The notes under the pieces: model-generated
Seen by the model: the letters and a program-made list of their open reading frames with translations, nothing else
Databases searched by the model: none
Told to the model about the DNA's origin: nothing
Assembly (NCBI RefSeq): GCF_004005845.1
Contig: NZ_SADE01000003.1
Span: 744,001-808,000 of the forward strand
DNA: 64,000 nt
Origin: Hwanghaeella grinnelliae
Lineage (GTDB): Bacteria > Pseudomonadota > Alphaproteobacteria > UBA8366 > Aestuariispiraceae
Direction: 5' to 3'
Shown: positions 18,131 to 27,101 of the stretch, in pieces
How the letters are laid out: every line of letters begins with the position of its first letter
Numbering within the stretch: position 1 is the first letter of the stretch
Made by a program: the position numbers and the translations under genes

Positions 18131-19128
18131 GCGATATCTTCAAACACCTAACACCGGACGTGATGTTCGCCGCAATCGCCATTCTGGTTGCGATTGCGGT
18201 GCTTGCCGGGGTCTACGTTCTTGCTTCCATGAACTTGCGGGAACGGGGCCATCGTCGCAGTCGGCTTGAGCGCGCGGTGTCCCGCCGCCTCGGAACCAAG
18301 CAAGCGGACGAAGTCGTTTCCCTGCGCCGTCTCGATCCGACCAGCCGGTTCGACAAATTCTTCGGCCCACTGCTGCCGAAACCGGAAAAGCTGCGCGTCC
18401 GCCTACGGCAAACCGGCCGAACGATTTCACCGGGGCAATTCGGACTAGGTATCCTTTTGACCGCTATCGTGACCTTCGCGTTGATGTGGCGCCTTGGCGG
18501 CTTGCCACCGATGACGTCCGTGATCATAGGTGCCGCAGCCGGTTTGTTGCTGCCGAATTTTTTCGTTTCCAATTTGATCCGCCGTCGGCGCGACACTTTC
18601 GTCGACAAACTGGCCGACGGCATCGACGTCATGGTTCGCGGCTTGAAGGCGGGCCTGCCGATTTCGGAAACGGTCATCGCTGTCGCAAACGAAGCCAAGT
18701 CACCGGTAAAAGAAATTTTCTCCGAAGTAGCGGACCGGGTTCGCGTCGGCGCACAAGTGGACGAGGCCTTCGCCCAAGCCGCCGACAATATCGACGCCCC
18801 GGAACTGAAGTTCTTGTCGATAACGCTATCGGTGCAGAAAGAAACCGGGGGCAATCTGGCCGAGACGTTGGAAAACCTCTCGGAAATTCTCCGCAAAAGA
18901 CGCCAGATGAAACTGAAAATCAAAGCTGTCTCTTCAGAAGCGCGCGCCAGCGCTAGCATTCTGGGGTCCCTGCCTTTCGTGATGTTCGGCATCCTGCTGC
19001 TGGTGAACCCGGGCTATGCGACGGAACTCTTCCACGATCCGCGTGGCCATATGCTGCTTGCGGTTGGGTTAGGCAGTATGGCGGTCGGCATTGGTGTGAT
19101 GATAAAGATGGTGAGGTTCGAGATCTGA
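18127..19128 (+). CDS. tadB: Tad inner membrane platform protein TadB
   Basis: 333 residues with a GTG start in a GTGA overlap with the cpaF stop. An N-terminal membrane span, a cytoplasmic T2SSF (GspF-like) domain including DGIDVMVRGLKAGLPI and the SVQKETGGNLAETLENLS motif, then C-terminal spans. TadB and TadC form the inner-membrane platform of the pilus. The 4-bp overlap implies coupled translation. Confidence 0.9.
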   Translation: MSDIFKHLTPDVMFAAIAILVAIAVLAGVYVLASMNLRERGHRRSRLERAVSRRLGTKQADEVVSLRRLDPTSRFDKFFGPLLPKPEKLRVRLRQTGRTISPGQFGLGILLTAIVTFALMWRLGGLPPMTSVIIGAAAGLLLPNFFVSNLIRRRRDTFVDKLADGIDVMVRGLKAGLPISETVIAVANEAKSPVKEIFSEVADRVRVGAQVDEAFAQAADNIDAPELKFLSITLSVQKETGGNLAETLENLSEILRKRRQMKLKIKAVSSEARASASILGSLPFVMFGILLLVNPGYATELFHDPRGHMLLAVGLGSMAVGIGVMIKMVRFEI

Positions 19129-19129
19129 C

Positions 19130-20104
19130 ATGACATTTGACGATCTTCTCCCCAGCGGGTGGACCGCCGCAGACGCCGTTTTCGCGCTTGCATGGGCCGC
19201 GACCTTCTTTGCCATCGTTGCCATCTGGGTTCCGCTTCTTGAGCGCCGACCGAGCAGCCGACGTGCGGCCGCCATACGGCAACGCCGATCCGACCTTTTG
19301 ACCAAGGCGCGGGAACCAAAGCGGCGCGGCCTGGGCAACCAGGGCATCGGTTTCGCGAAGAAGGTTGTTCAACGCTTAGAACTGCTCGGCAGCGGCCAGC
19401 ACGAAACCGCAAAACTAAAGATGCTGCGGGCCGGCAAACGATCAAAGGACGCGGTCGTTCTTTTCCTCTTCATGAAATTGACGATGCCGATCATCCTTGG
19501 CGGCATCACGGCGCTCCTGCTGTATGGCACCGGCTTTTATCCAATGCCGCCGATCATCAAACTGGTCGTGTGCGTCACTATGATCATGGTCGGTTTCTAC
19601 GCTCCGGAAATCTATGCCCGGAACGCCGCGGATAAGCGCAAGGCGGCATTGGAAAAAGCCATGCCCGACGTCATGGACCTTCTGGTCATTTCCGTGGAAG
19701 CTGGATTGAACCTGGATTCTGCCCTGGTCCGCGTAGCGCGTGAAATCCGCCTATCCTGTCCTGAACTTGCCGACGAGCTGGAACTGACCGCCGTCGAACT
19801 AGGCTTCCTCCAGGAACGGCGCGAGGCGTTGAAAAACCTGGAAATTCGAACAGACCTCCCCTCTGTAACCGCTCTGGTCGGCACGCTCGGTCAGGCCGAA
19901 AAATATGGTACGCCCTTGGCCCAAAGCCTGCGCGTCCTGGCCGCCGAGATGCGGAGCGACCGGCTGATGAAGGCGGAAGAAAAGGCGGCTAAACTGCCGG
20001 CCACGCTGACAGTACCGATGGTGATTTTTATCATGCCGTCCCTGTTCATCGTGCTGATCGGCCCGGGCATCCTGCGCACCGTGGACGCGCTGGGTAACCT
20101 TTAG
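19130..20104 (+). CDS. tadC: Tad inner membrane platform protein TadC
   Basis: 324 residues, one base after tadB. Membrane spans at residues 10-30 and about 100-150 precede a T2SSF domain (MPDVMDLLVISVEAGLNLDS, LGQAEKYGTPLAQSLRVLA), with a final span (VIFIMPSLFIVLIGPGIL). It is the partner of TadB in the pilus platform. It is the last plus-strand gene of the operon; tadD converges from the other side. tadE/F/G pseudopilin genes are not in the window. Confidence 0.9.
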   Translation: MTFDDLLPSGWTAADAVFALAWAATFFAIVAIWVPLLERRPSSRRAAAIRQRRSDLLTKAREPKRRGLGNQGIGFAKKVVQRLELLGSGQHETAKLKMLRAGKRSKDAVVLFLFMKLTMPIILGGITALLLYGTGFYPMPPIIKLVVCVTMIMVGFYAPEIYARNAADKRKAALEKAMPDVMDLLVISVEAGLNLDSALVRVAREIRLSCPELADELELTAVELGFLQERREALKNLEIRTDLPSVTALVGTLGQAEKYGTPLAQSLRVLAAEMRSDRLMKAEEKAAKLPATLTVPMVIFIMPSLFIVLIGPGILRTVDALGNL

Positions 20105-20168
20105 CCGACGAGGCTAAGGCAGTCAGGCGATTTCCGGCCAAGCGGAATACAACCTTCTTGAAGAATCA

Positions 20169-21020
20169 TCAGGATTGCGGCGGACGGCCGTTCGCCATGA
20201 AGGCGCGGATCGAATCCAGCCGTCGCTTCGGATCCTGAAGTCCCCGGATCGTCCGGAAATACTCCAGATTCCGCTCTACAGAAGCCGGGTCCATATCGAA
20301 GGAAGCGATCTCACGCGCCTCGTCTTCCTGCCCGGCCAAGGCCAGCACCATGACAAGGGTTTGCCGGTGTTGGGGCGACGCCCCGGTTGACCCGACGACC
20401 GTGCGTAGGCGCGCGATACCGGCCTCTTCCGAGCCCGCCAGGAACTCGCTTAGGCCCAGATTGTGTTGAAGATCGAGGCTGTCCCCGCCCTGCGCCAACC
20501 CAGCGCGATAGGTCGACTGCGCGGCGAGATGATCGCCGGTCATGTCATAGGCGGCGCCGAGGCCGAGATAAGCGCGGTAATCCGTCGGCGCGGCCTCAAC
20601 CGCGGCGAGATAATGGGGGATCGCCAAGGCCGGTTCCCCAATAGACAGCAGCGCATTGGCGAGGCCACGGCGCGCTTCCACATCTTTCGGCGCCCGGTTC
20701 AAGGCAGCGCGAAAGGCCTCGGTCGCTTCTTCCGGTGCGCCCCCGAGCGACAGAGCCATGCCCAGTTTCGTAAGCGGTTCCGGCGCCTCCAAGTTGACCG
20801 AATGCGCGTTTCGGAACAGAGACGCAGCGGCGGCGAAATCGCCCTCCTGCATCTTCTCTTCCCCAGCGTTCATGACAGCTTCGAAAGTCGCGGTCGACGG
20901 CGCAGAACCGGCCAGTTTGGCCTGTTCACCCGTTAGCATGCAGCCCGGCAAAGCCAAGCAGGCCATGACGGTGCCCACCTTCAAATGCCAGCGCAAACGC
21001 CTGCCCAATCGCGTGCGCAT
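20169..21020 (-). CDS. tadD: TPR lipoprotein TadD
   Basis: 283 residues. A signal peptide ending in the lipobox LPGC (Cys27) predicts an outer-membrane lipoprotein, followed by about five tetratricopeptide repeats (for example EPLTKLGMALSLGGAPEEAT and AYLGLGAAYDMTGDHLAAQS). TadD acts as a pilotin-like factor for secretin assembly. It is on the opposite strand to tadC and convergent with it, 64 bp apart, so it has its own promoter somewhere in 21021-21254. Confidence 0.85.
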   Translation of the reverse strand: MRTRLGRRLRWHLKVGTVMACLALPGCMLTGEQAKLAGSAPSTATFEAVMNAGEEKMQEGDFAAAASLFRNAHSVNLEAPEPLTKLGMALSLGGAPEEATEAFRAALNRAPKDVEARRGLANALLSIGEPALAIPHYLAAVEAAPTDYRAYLGLGAAYDMTGDHLAAQSTYRAGLAQGGDSLDLQHNLGLSEFLAGSEEAGIARLRTVVGSTGASPQHRQTLVMVLALAGQEDEAREIASFDMDPASVERNLEYFRTIRGLQDPKRRLDSIRAFMANGRPPQS

Positions 21021-21254
21021 AATATGACCCTTAAATTACCATTTCGTGTGCCGAGCCTAACCGATGGCCGTATCGCAAGCACCAAAAAAAACTCTGCATT
21101 TCAATTGATTGCAAGATTTCCACCATGTTTGACGTGGTGCCAAGGCATCAACATCCCCCTAGCCCAGTACCGGAAACAGGCCAATATCGTCTTTGGCTAT
21201 TGGTTTGTTCGAGTATAATTCGCCAGAATAGATAATCCGAAAGAACGTAGTTCT

Positions 21255-21734
21255 ATGGGCGAGGTGAACGTCAAGGAAGAGGGCCTAGACGGCCCGGATG
21301 AGGCTTGCGATCCGGCATTGGGCAAGCTCCTTGCCCTCTGGATGAGCATGGTCTGCGACAACGAACCGCCGCTTCGGCAAACGCTGGACCCTTTTACCTT
21401 GAAGCCTTGGCTGGGCCATATCAGCATTTTCGAAGCGCTTGACGGCAACGACTTCGTGATCCGGCTCGACGGTTCGGCTATCGTCGAGCTTACCGGTGAG
21501 AATTGGACTGCCCATCGCGCCAGCGACGTAGACCGAAAATACGGCTCACACCTGGTAGATCACTTGTCCGACGTCACGCAGACGAAACGCCCGGTATTTC
21601 ATCGCATGATGATTTTCCAGAAACGGCATTTCTTAGCGTCGCGTCTGCTTTTGCCAATTCGCAAATCTATGGACGGCCCGGCAAACCAAGTCTTTCTGGC
21701 CTTGTATATGGATATCGTTCAACCCGAGGAATGA
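21255..21734 (+). CDS. PAS_5-type single domain protein
   Basis: 159 residues. It resembles the small PAS-like family common in Rhodospirillales: a leading helix (LLALWMSM), the block TLDPFTLKPWLGHISIFEAL, an RLDGSAIVELTGENW strand/turn and a C-terminal LPIRKSMDG. No output domain is attached, and no signal peptide or membrane span is seen. It may be a small sensor or adaptor; the ligand and partner are unknown. It converges with the CoA-transferase gene (13 bp between stops). Confidence 0.65.
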   Translation: MGEVNVKEEGLDGPDEACDPALGKLLALWMSMVCDNEPPLRQTLDPFTLKPWLGHISIFEALDGNDFVIRLDGSAIVELTGENWTAHRASDVDRKYGSHLVDHLSDVTQTKRPVFHRMMIFQKRHFLASRLLLPIRKSMDGPANQVFLALYMDIVQPEE

Positions 21735-21747
21735 CGGACAAGTGTGG

Positions 21748-22980
21748 TCAGCCTTTGACCGTTGTCGCGCCGGAATTGGCGAGGGCTTCGACCTCTTCCG
21801 CATCAATACCGAGCAAATCCCGCAAGACCTCGTCCGTATGCTGACCCAGCGTGGGCGGTGCATGACGGTACTGAACCGGGGTACCGGACATTTTCACGGG
21901 ATTGGCGATCAGCGGCACGGTACCCTCACCGGCGGCGTCGTGCGGCACGTCGATGCGCATGCCGCGGGCCTTAACCTGCGGATCATCGAAAACCTGGGCG
22001 ATGTTGTTGACCGGGCTGCACGGCACCCCCCGACTGGCGAGGCCGTCCACCCATTCCGCCACCGTTTTCTGTGTCATATAGGCCGGCATCAACGCATAAA
22101 GTTCTTCCCGATTGCGAACCCGTTTTGAATTCGTCTCAAACCGGGGGTCGGAGGCGAGTTCTTCCGCGCCCGCGAAGGTGCACCATTTCTGGTATTGTCC
22201 ATCATTGCCGACGGCAAGAATGACATGCCCATCGGCGCATTCGAAAACCTTGTAGGGGACGATATTGGGATGTTCGTTGCCGCGCGGCTTCGGAACTTCT
22301 CCGGAAACCAGGTAATTGACCCCTTCATTGATCAGCCAGGCAACCTGGGTATCGAGCAGGCAGCAATCGATATGCTGCCCCTCGCCCGTCCGGTCACGGT
22401 GACGCAAGGCAGCGAGTATAGCGGTCGACGCGTACATACCGCACATGACATCGGCAATCCCGACGCCCACTTTTACAGGTTCCACGCCCGGCGTCCCGGT
22501 GATCGACATGATCCCGCCCAATCCTTGGGCCAGGAAATCGTAGCCCGCGCGCGGGGCATAAGGCCCGGTCTGCCCGAAACCGGTAATGGAGCAATAGATC
22601 AGGGACGGGTTTTCCGCCTTGAGGTCATCGTAGGAAAGGCCGTAGGCCTTCAATCCCCCAACTTTGAAATTTTCGACGAGAATGTCGCATTCCTTGATCA
22701 TCCGGCGGGCGAGTTGCTGCCCTTCCTCACTCGCCAGGTTGATGGTCACGGACCGTTTATTGCGGTTGGCACACAGATAATACGCGCTTTCCGTCGTATC
22801 TTCCCCATCATGCCCCTTCACATAGGGCGGTCCCCATTTCCGCGTATCGTCGCCCTGGTCCGGCCGTTCGACCTTGATCACATCGGCGCCAAAGTCGCCC
22901 AGATACTGGGTGCAGGTCGGCCCGGCCAAAATGCGGGTGAGGTCGAAGATGCGGATACCTTCCAGCGGCATGCCTGTCAT
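21748..22980 (-). CDS. Family III CoA-transferase (CaiB/BaiF type)
   Basis: 410 residues, full length for the family. The N-terminus GIRIFDLTRILAGPTCTQYL and the catalytic aspartate, Asp177 in GIADVMCG, are characteristic; HIDCCLLDTQV follows. Enzymes of this family move CoA between organic acids through an aspartyl-CoA intermediate. It lies downstream of a TPP-dependent enzyme and an acyl-CoA dehydrogenase on the same strand, suggesting activation of a carboxylic acid before dehydrogenation. The exact acid is not readable. Confidence 0.88.
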   Translation of the reverse strand: MTGMPLEGIRIFDLTRILAGPTCTQYLGDFGADVIKVERPDQGDDTRKWGPPYVKGHDGEDTTESAYYLCANRNKRSVTINLASEEGQQLARRMIKECDILVENFKVGGLKAYGLSYDDLKAENPSLIYCSITGFGQTGPYAPRAGYDFLAQGLGGIMSITGTPGVEPVKVGVGIADVMCGMYASTAILAALRHRDRTGEGQHIDCCLLDTQVAWLINEGVNYLVSGEVPKPRGNEHPNIVPYKVFECADGHVILAVGNDGQYQKWCTFAGAEELASDPRFETNSKRVRNREELYALMPAYMTQKTVAEWVDGLASRGVPCSPVNNIAQVFDDPQVKARGMRIDVPHDAAGEGTVPLIANPVKMSGTPVQYRHAPPTLGQHTDEVLRDLLGIDAEEVEALANSGATTVKG

Positions 22981-23058
22981 GATTTTCCCCTTGCCGGCAG
23001 CCCCGGCGACAATCGGATAACGGTTTGGATTAATCGGCTCATTCAGTAGCTCTGCGGA

Positions 23059-24690
23059 TCAGAGCCGCCCGTCATATGCCTTGCGATCGAATGTGCATGC
23101 AAGCACCGTGAACGTATCCGCCGCCAGCGCATCTTGCATGGCAGCCGCCAGTTTTTCCCGCGAATCCACGGTGACACCCCGACCGCCCAGCGCCTGCCCG
23201 ACGGCGGCGAAATCGGTACCGTCGAAGTCGACGGCCAGGTTCTTCATACCGACGCCGCGTTGCTTCAATTCGATCAGCGCAAGCGACCGATCGACGAAAA
23301 CAATGACCGGCACCGCGAGTTTCAAATCCCGTAAGGTCGCCAATTCACCAAGGATCATTTCCAACCCCGCATCGCCGGTGAAGCACACAACCGGTTTTTC
23401 GGGATCGGCTGCTTTCGCGCCGATGGCGAGCGGCAAGGCGCAGCCCATGGTGCAAAGCCCGGTGGATTGCAGCAACTGACGTTCATGAAAACAGGACCAG
23501 ACCTGGCTTAACAAAATCCGGTGCGCACCGCTGTCGACTGTGGCAACACCGTCGCGCGGCAAAGCGGCACGAACCGTCTCGACGATAGCGGCGGGGCCCC
23601 AGGCTTCGTTCTGTCCATAGGCGCCGGCCAGGGTTTCCTTGGCTGCCGCAGGTTCGCCACCCGGCCAAGTTTCGCGTGGCTCGACGCCCTCGCCCAGCGT
23701 GCGGAGACCTGCCGCGATATCGCACACGAAGCTGACGCTGGACTGATGCATATAATGATCATTGGTCGCCGCCGCGATCTCAACGACGTTCTGATCGCGC
23801 GGGTCCCAAACATTCCGCCAACCAGTCCGCATTTCGATCGGATCGTAACCGGCCAGTAGGATGAGGTCGGCATCCTTCACCAACGGCAAAAGGGATTTGT
23901 CCGCGGTCGGCGACAAACCTGCGCCGCCAAGGGCAATCGCGGCGTCTTCAGGCACGATGCCTTTGGCCTTGTAGCTGGTGATCAGTGGAACGTTGTGACG
24001 GCCGCAGAAATCGGCAACCCGTGCCGCACCGCCGGGGCTGTTCAACACATCCAATCCAGCAATCATAATCGGCCGTTCCGCCGCCGCGAGCCATTCTTGC
24101 GCCTGGTCGAGGTCGGGACCCGCGGCCGGAGCGGTGGCGCTGTTGACCGCGCGCGGCGCAGCACCGACACAGGCGGCCGGCTTGGTCTGACGCGACATGG
24201 GCAAGTCGATATGCACAGGCCCCGGACGGTCGTCGAGCGCGAGACGGACGGCCCGGTCGGCCAGGACATCCACCGCCCCGTCACCCAGCGAAAAACCGCC
24301 TTTGGTAACGGGCGCCAGGACGGCCATATGATCGAAGACCTGATGGTTGTAAGTCAGCGCCTCTTCGGGGTCGACCGACCCGGTCAGCACGATCAGCGGG
24401 ACGCGGTCCTGTTCCGCATTGGCGATCACGTTGAACCCATTGGCCAGCCCAGGTCCGACCGTTGTCACCAGGATGCCCGGCGCACCGGTCATGTGATAGA
24501 CGCCTTCGGCCATGAAACCGGCGTTGTTTTCGTGTTTTGTCAGGATGAACCGGATGCCCGCGCGGTCGAGCGCGTCAATCATGGCGATCACCTCGCCGCC
24601 CGGTATCCCGAATGCGAAACGGCACCCGGCGTCATAAAGACGCCGCGCGATGATATCCACGGCAAGTGTGCCGGCACTGCTTTCAGCCAT
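23059..24690 (-). CDS. Thiamine pyrophosphate-dependent enzyme, acetolactate synthase-like
   Basis: 543 residues with the three TPP-enzyme domains: Pyr domain with catalytic Glu54 (KHENNAGFMAEG), a central domain, and the PP domain near 415 (CFTGDAGLEMILGELATL). The usual GDG-N26-NN metal motif is altered: GDA at the start and VD in place of NN at the end (VIVFVDRSL). The family includes acetolactate synthase, sulfoacetaldehyde acetyltransferase and 2-oxo acid decarboxylases. Activity cannot be assigned and the altered metal site adds caution. It is flanked by the CoA-transferase and acyl-CoA dehydrogenase on the same strand. Confidence 0.8.
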   Translation of the reverse strand: MAESSAGTLAVDIIARRLYDAGCRFAFGIPGGEVIAMIDALDRAGIRFILTKHENNAGFMAEGVYHMTGAPGILVTTVGPGLANGFNVIANAEQDRVPLIVLTGSVDPEEALTYNHQVFDHMAVLAPVTKGGFSLGDGAVDVLADRAVRLALDDRPGPVHIDLPMSRQTKPAACVGAAPRAVNSATAPAAGPDLDQAQEWLAAAERPIMIAGLDVLNSPGGAARVADFCGRHNVPLITSYKAKGIVPEDAAIALGGAGLSPTADKSLLPLVKDADLILLAGYDPIEMRTGWRNVWDPRDQNVVEIAAATNDHYMHQSSVSFVCDIAAGLRTLGEGVEPRETWPGGEPAAAKETLAGAYGQNEAWGPAAIVETVRAALPRDGVATVDSGAHRILLSQVWSCFHERQLLQSTGLCTMGCALPLAIGAKAADPEKPVVCFTGDAGLEMILGELATLRDLKLAVPVIVFVDRSLALIELKQRGVGMKNLAVDFDGTDFAAVGQALGGRGVTVDSREKLAAAMQDALAADTFTVLACTFDRKAYDGRL

Positions 24691-24743
24691 ACTATCCTAA
24701 ACCGGTTTGGCGGCGTCGACCGACGCCGGTTTCGTGTTCGCGG

Positions 24744-25985
24744 TTATTCCGCAGCCGCTTTCGCGGCCCGCTGCGCAAGACGGTCATAGCCGTCCCGTGT
24801 TTGCGGCAATTTACGGTCCAGCAGCCGGCTGGCAACCACCGTCCGCAAAATCTGCGCGGTTCCGCCGCCAATTGTGAACATGCGTGCGTCACGAACCATG
24901 CGTTCCAGCGGCAGATTGCGGGAATAACCCCGCGCGCCGAACAGCTGCAAAGCATCGTTGGTGACCTTGATCGACATTTCAGAAGCGAAAACCTTCGCCT
25001 GGGCAGCCAATTGCACATCCGGGAAGGGCGCGGCACTGGCCGCGGCCCGCCAAATCAGCATCCGGGCGGCGTCCAACTGGGTCGACATATCCGCCAGCAT
25101 CCATTGTAGGCCCTGAAATTCAGCAATTGGGCGGCCGAACTGTTCGCGGGTTTGAACGAAATTCAACGCATGCTCATACGCACCCGCGGCGATGCCCATA
25201 GCGACCGTGGCGGCGCCGACGCGTTGGGAGTTATAGGCATCCATCAATTCGGCAAAACCGCGCCTGAACCCGCCCGGCGGGACCAAGACCATGTGTTCGG
25301 GCACTTCCATATCCTCGAAATGCACTTCTGTCTCCGGAATGCCGCGAAGGCCCATGGTCGGTTCGCGCTTGCCGATGCGCAGGCCCTTGGTTTCATCCCT
25401 GACGGCGAGAAACCCGCCAATGCCTTGGTCCTCCCCCTTTTCGTCAAAGACGCGGGCGAAGACCAGATGCAGGCGTGAAACGCCGCCGCCGGTGATCCAA
25501 TGTTTCTTGCCGTTCAATACATAGGTATTGCCGCGCTTATCCGCGCGGGTCGTCATTTCCGTCGCCGCCGAACCCGCCTCAGGCTCGGTGATGCAGATGG
25601 CCGGCTTGTCTCCGCTCAACACAAAGGGCGCGGCGAATTTCTTCTGTTCCTCGGTGCCGTAACGCAGGATGGCGGAGATCCCGCCCATATTGGCTTCGAC
25701 TACGATGCGTCCAGTCACACCGCAAACCTGGGCGAATTGCTCGATGACAATGGCCGCGTTCAGGAAGCAGTGCCCCTGTCCGCCATAGGCTTGCGGCACC
25801 GTCATTCCCATGAAGCCGTTCTCCCTGAGGGCTTCGGTGACCTCCCACGGATATTGCTCCGTCCGGTCGGTTTCTGCCGCCCTCGGCTGAACGAAGTTCT
25901 GCGCCAAGTCTCGCGCCCGCGCCTGCAGTGCTTTTTGCTCGGGGGACAAATCGAACTGGATGGCCGCCTGGATACCGGTCGTCAT
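24744..25985 (-). CDS. Acyl-CoA dehydrogenase
   Basis: 413 residues. The FAD-binding pattern is present: ITEPEAGSAATEM, KHWITGG, and the C-terminal RDARMFTIGGGTAQILRTV. The catalytic Glu often found in the YEGT motif of this C-terminal block is Gly here (IGGGT), as in some branched-chain or carnitine-related members that place the base elsewhere. It would introduce a double bond into an acyl-CoA. It is the first gene of the minus-strand cluster and diverges from the LysR gene at 26095. Confidence 0.87.
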   Translation of the reverse strand: MTTGIQAAIQFDLSPEQKALQARARDLAQNFVQPRAAETDRTEQYPWEVTEALRENGFMGMTVPQAYGGQGHCFLNAAIVIEQFAQVCGVTGRIVVEANMGGISAILRYGTEEQKKFAAPFVLSGDKPAICITEPEAGSAATEMTTRADKRGNTYVLNGKKHWITGGGVSRLHLVFARVFDEKGEDQGIGGFLAVRDETKGLRIGKREPTMGLRGIPETEVHFEDMEVPEHMVLVPPGGFRRGFAELMDAYNSQRVGAATVAMGIAAGAYEHALNFVQTREQFGRPIAEFQGLQWMLADMSTQLDAARMLIWRAAASAAPFPDVQLAAQAKVFASEMSIKVTNDALQLFGARGYSRNLPLERMVRDARMFTIGGGTAQILRTVVASRLLDRKLPQTRDGYDRLAQRAAKAAAE

Positions 25986-26094
25986 TTGGATCGCCTCGTT
26001 TCCTACATGTTCTTCCGTTCACAAGTTTGTGATGGTTTCGTTCTTCAAACAAACGAATTATATTGAATATTATCTTCAATTTTTTTGGTGTTAT

Positions 26095-26976
26095 ATGAAT
26101 CTAAAACACCTGCGAACCTTCGTGACGATCGCCGAGACGGGCAGCTTCCAGGCTGCGGCCGAGCGGCTTTTCCTGACCCAATCGGCTGTCAGCATGCAGA
26201 TGAAGGCGCTCGAGGCGACCCTGCAGGCAGAGCTTTTCGACCGTGGCAAGCGCCCGCCGGTCTTGAGTGCACTGGGACGGACCTTGCTGGACCGCGCGCG
26301 CGACCTTGTGGATCAGGTCGAGAATTTCCGCCACGCCGCTGCCGGGGGTGACGATTTGCTTGGCGCCCTCACCCTGGGCGTCATTCCAAGCGCGACGACA
26401 TCCATTCTACCCGGCGCCTTGGCGCGGCTTCGGGATGAACATCCCCGCATGCAGGTGAGGATCGAGGGGGGATTGTCCGCCGGCCTCGAAGATCTTGTCG
26501 CCGGGGGCGTGATCGACGCCGCAGTCGTTACGGAGCCGTCACGATTGCCGCCCGGCCTGCGCTGCCTGACCATCTTTTCCGAACCGCTGCTGATCGCAGC
26601 CCCGATGGGGACGGAAGTCGACAACGGGGCTGTGCTTCTGGAAACACTTCCCTTCATCCGCTTCAACCGGGGCACCGGCGTGGGGCGCATCATCGAAACG
26701 ACCCTGCAATCCCGCGGTATTCGGGTGGATGAGACCATGGAGCTGGATTCCATCGAAGCGATACTGATGATGGTGTCTCGGGGGCTTGGGGTGGCGGTCG
26801 TTCCGCAAAGGAGCCTAACCGAGCAATTCGCCCATACAGTCAGAACGGTTCCGTTCGATGCCCCGGGCGTGACCCGGAATGTCGGTCTGGTGGTCCGCCG
26901 GCGTCAGTCGGAAACGCCGCTGGTCACGGCCCTGTTCGGCGCATTATGCTTCGCCGCCCAAGATGAATTGGGGTGA
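26095..26976 (+). CDS. LysR family transcriptional regulator
   Basis: 293 residues from the ATG at 26095, which begins the winged HTH (MNLKHLRTFVTIAETGSFQ). The DNA-binding part has LTQSAVSMQMKALE as its recognition helix; the rest is a LysR substrate-binding domain. A longer in-frame reading to 25960 runs into the divergent acyl-CoA dehydrogenase. The 109-bp gap between the two starts is AT-rich and the likely operator region, so this protein probably controls the dehydrogenase/TPP/CoA-transferase cluster. Confidence 0.87.
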   Translation: MNLKHLRTFVTIAETGSFQAAAERLFLTQSAVSMQMKALEATLQAELFDRGKRPPVLSALGRTLLDRARDLVDQVENFRHAAAGGDDLLGALTLGVIPSATTSILPGALARLRDEHPRMQVRIEGGLSAGLEDLVAGGVIDAAVVTEPSRLPPGLRCLTIFSEPLLIAAPMGTEVDNGAVLLETLPFIRFNRGTGVGRIIETTLQSRGIRVDETMELDSIEAILMMVSRGLGVAVVPQRSLTEQFAHTVRTVPFDAPGVTRNVGLVVRRRQSETPLVTALFGALCFAAQDELG

Positions 26977-27101
26977 GACGGGATCGGTTCGGAAATCCGC
27001 AACGGTCCGGCAATGAAACCGCGCCCATGGGCGATTTAACAGTCACATTTGTAGTTGGCCCCGCCCCCCGGGTCGCTACATAAGATGAAATGAAGGCCAA
27101 A

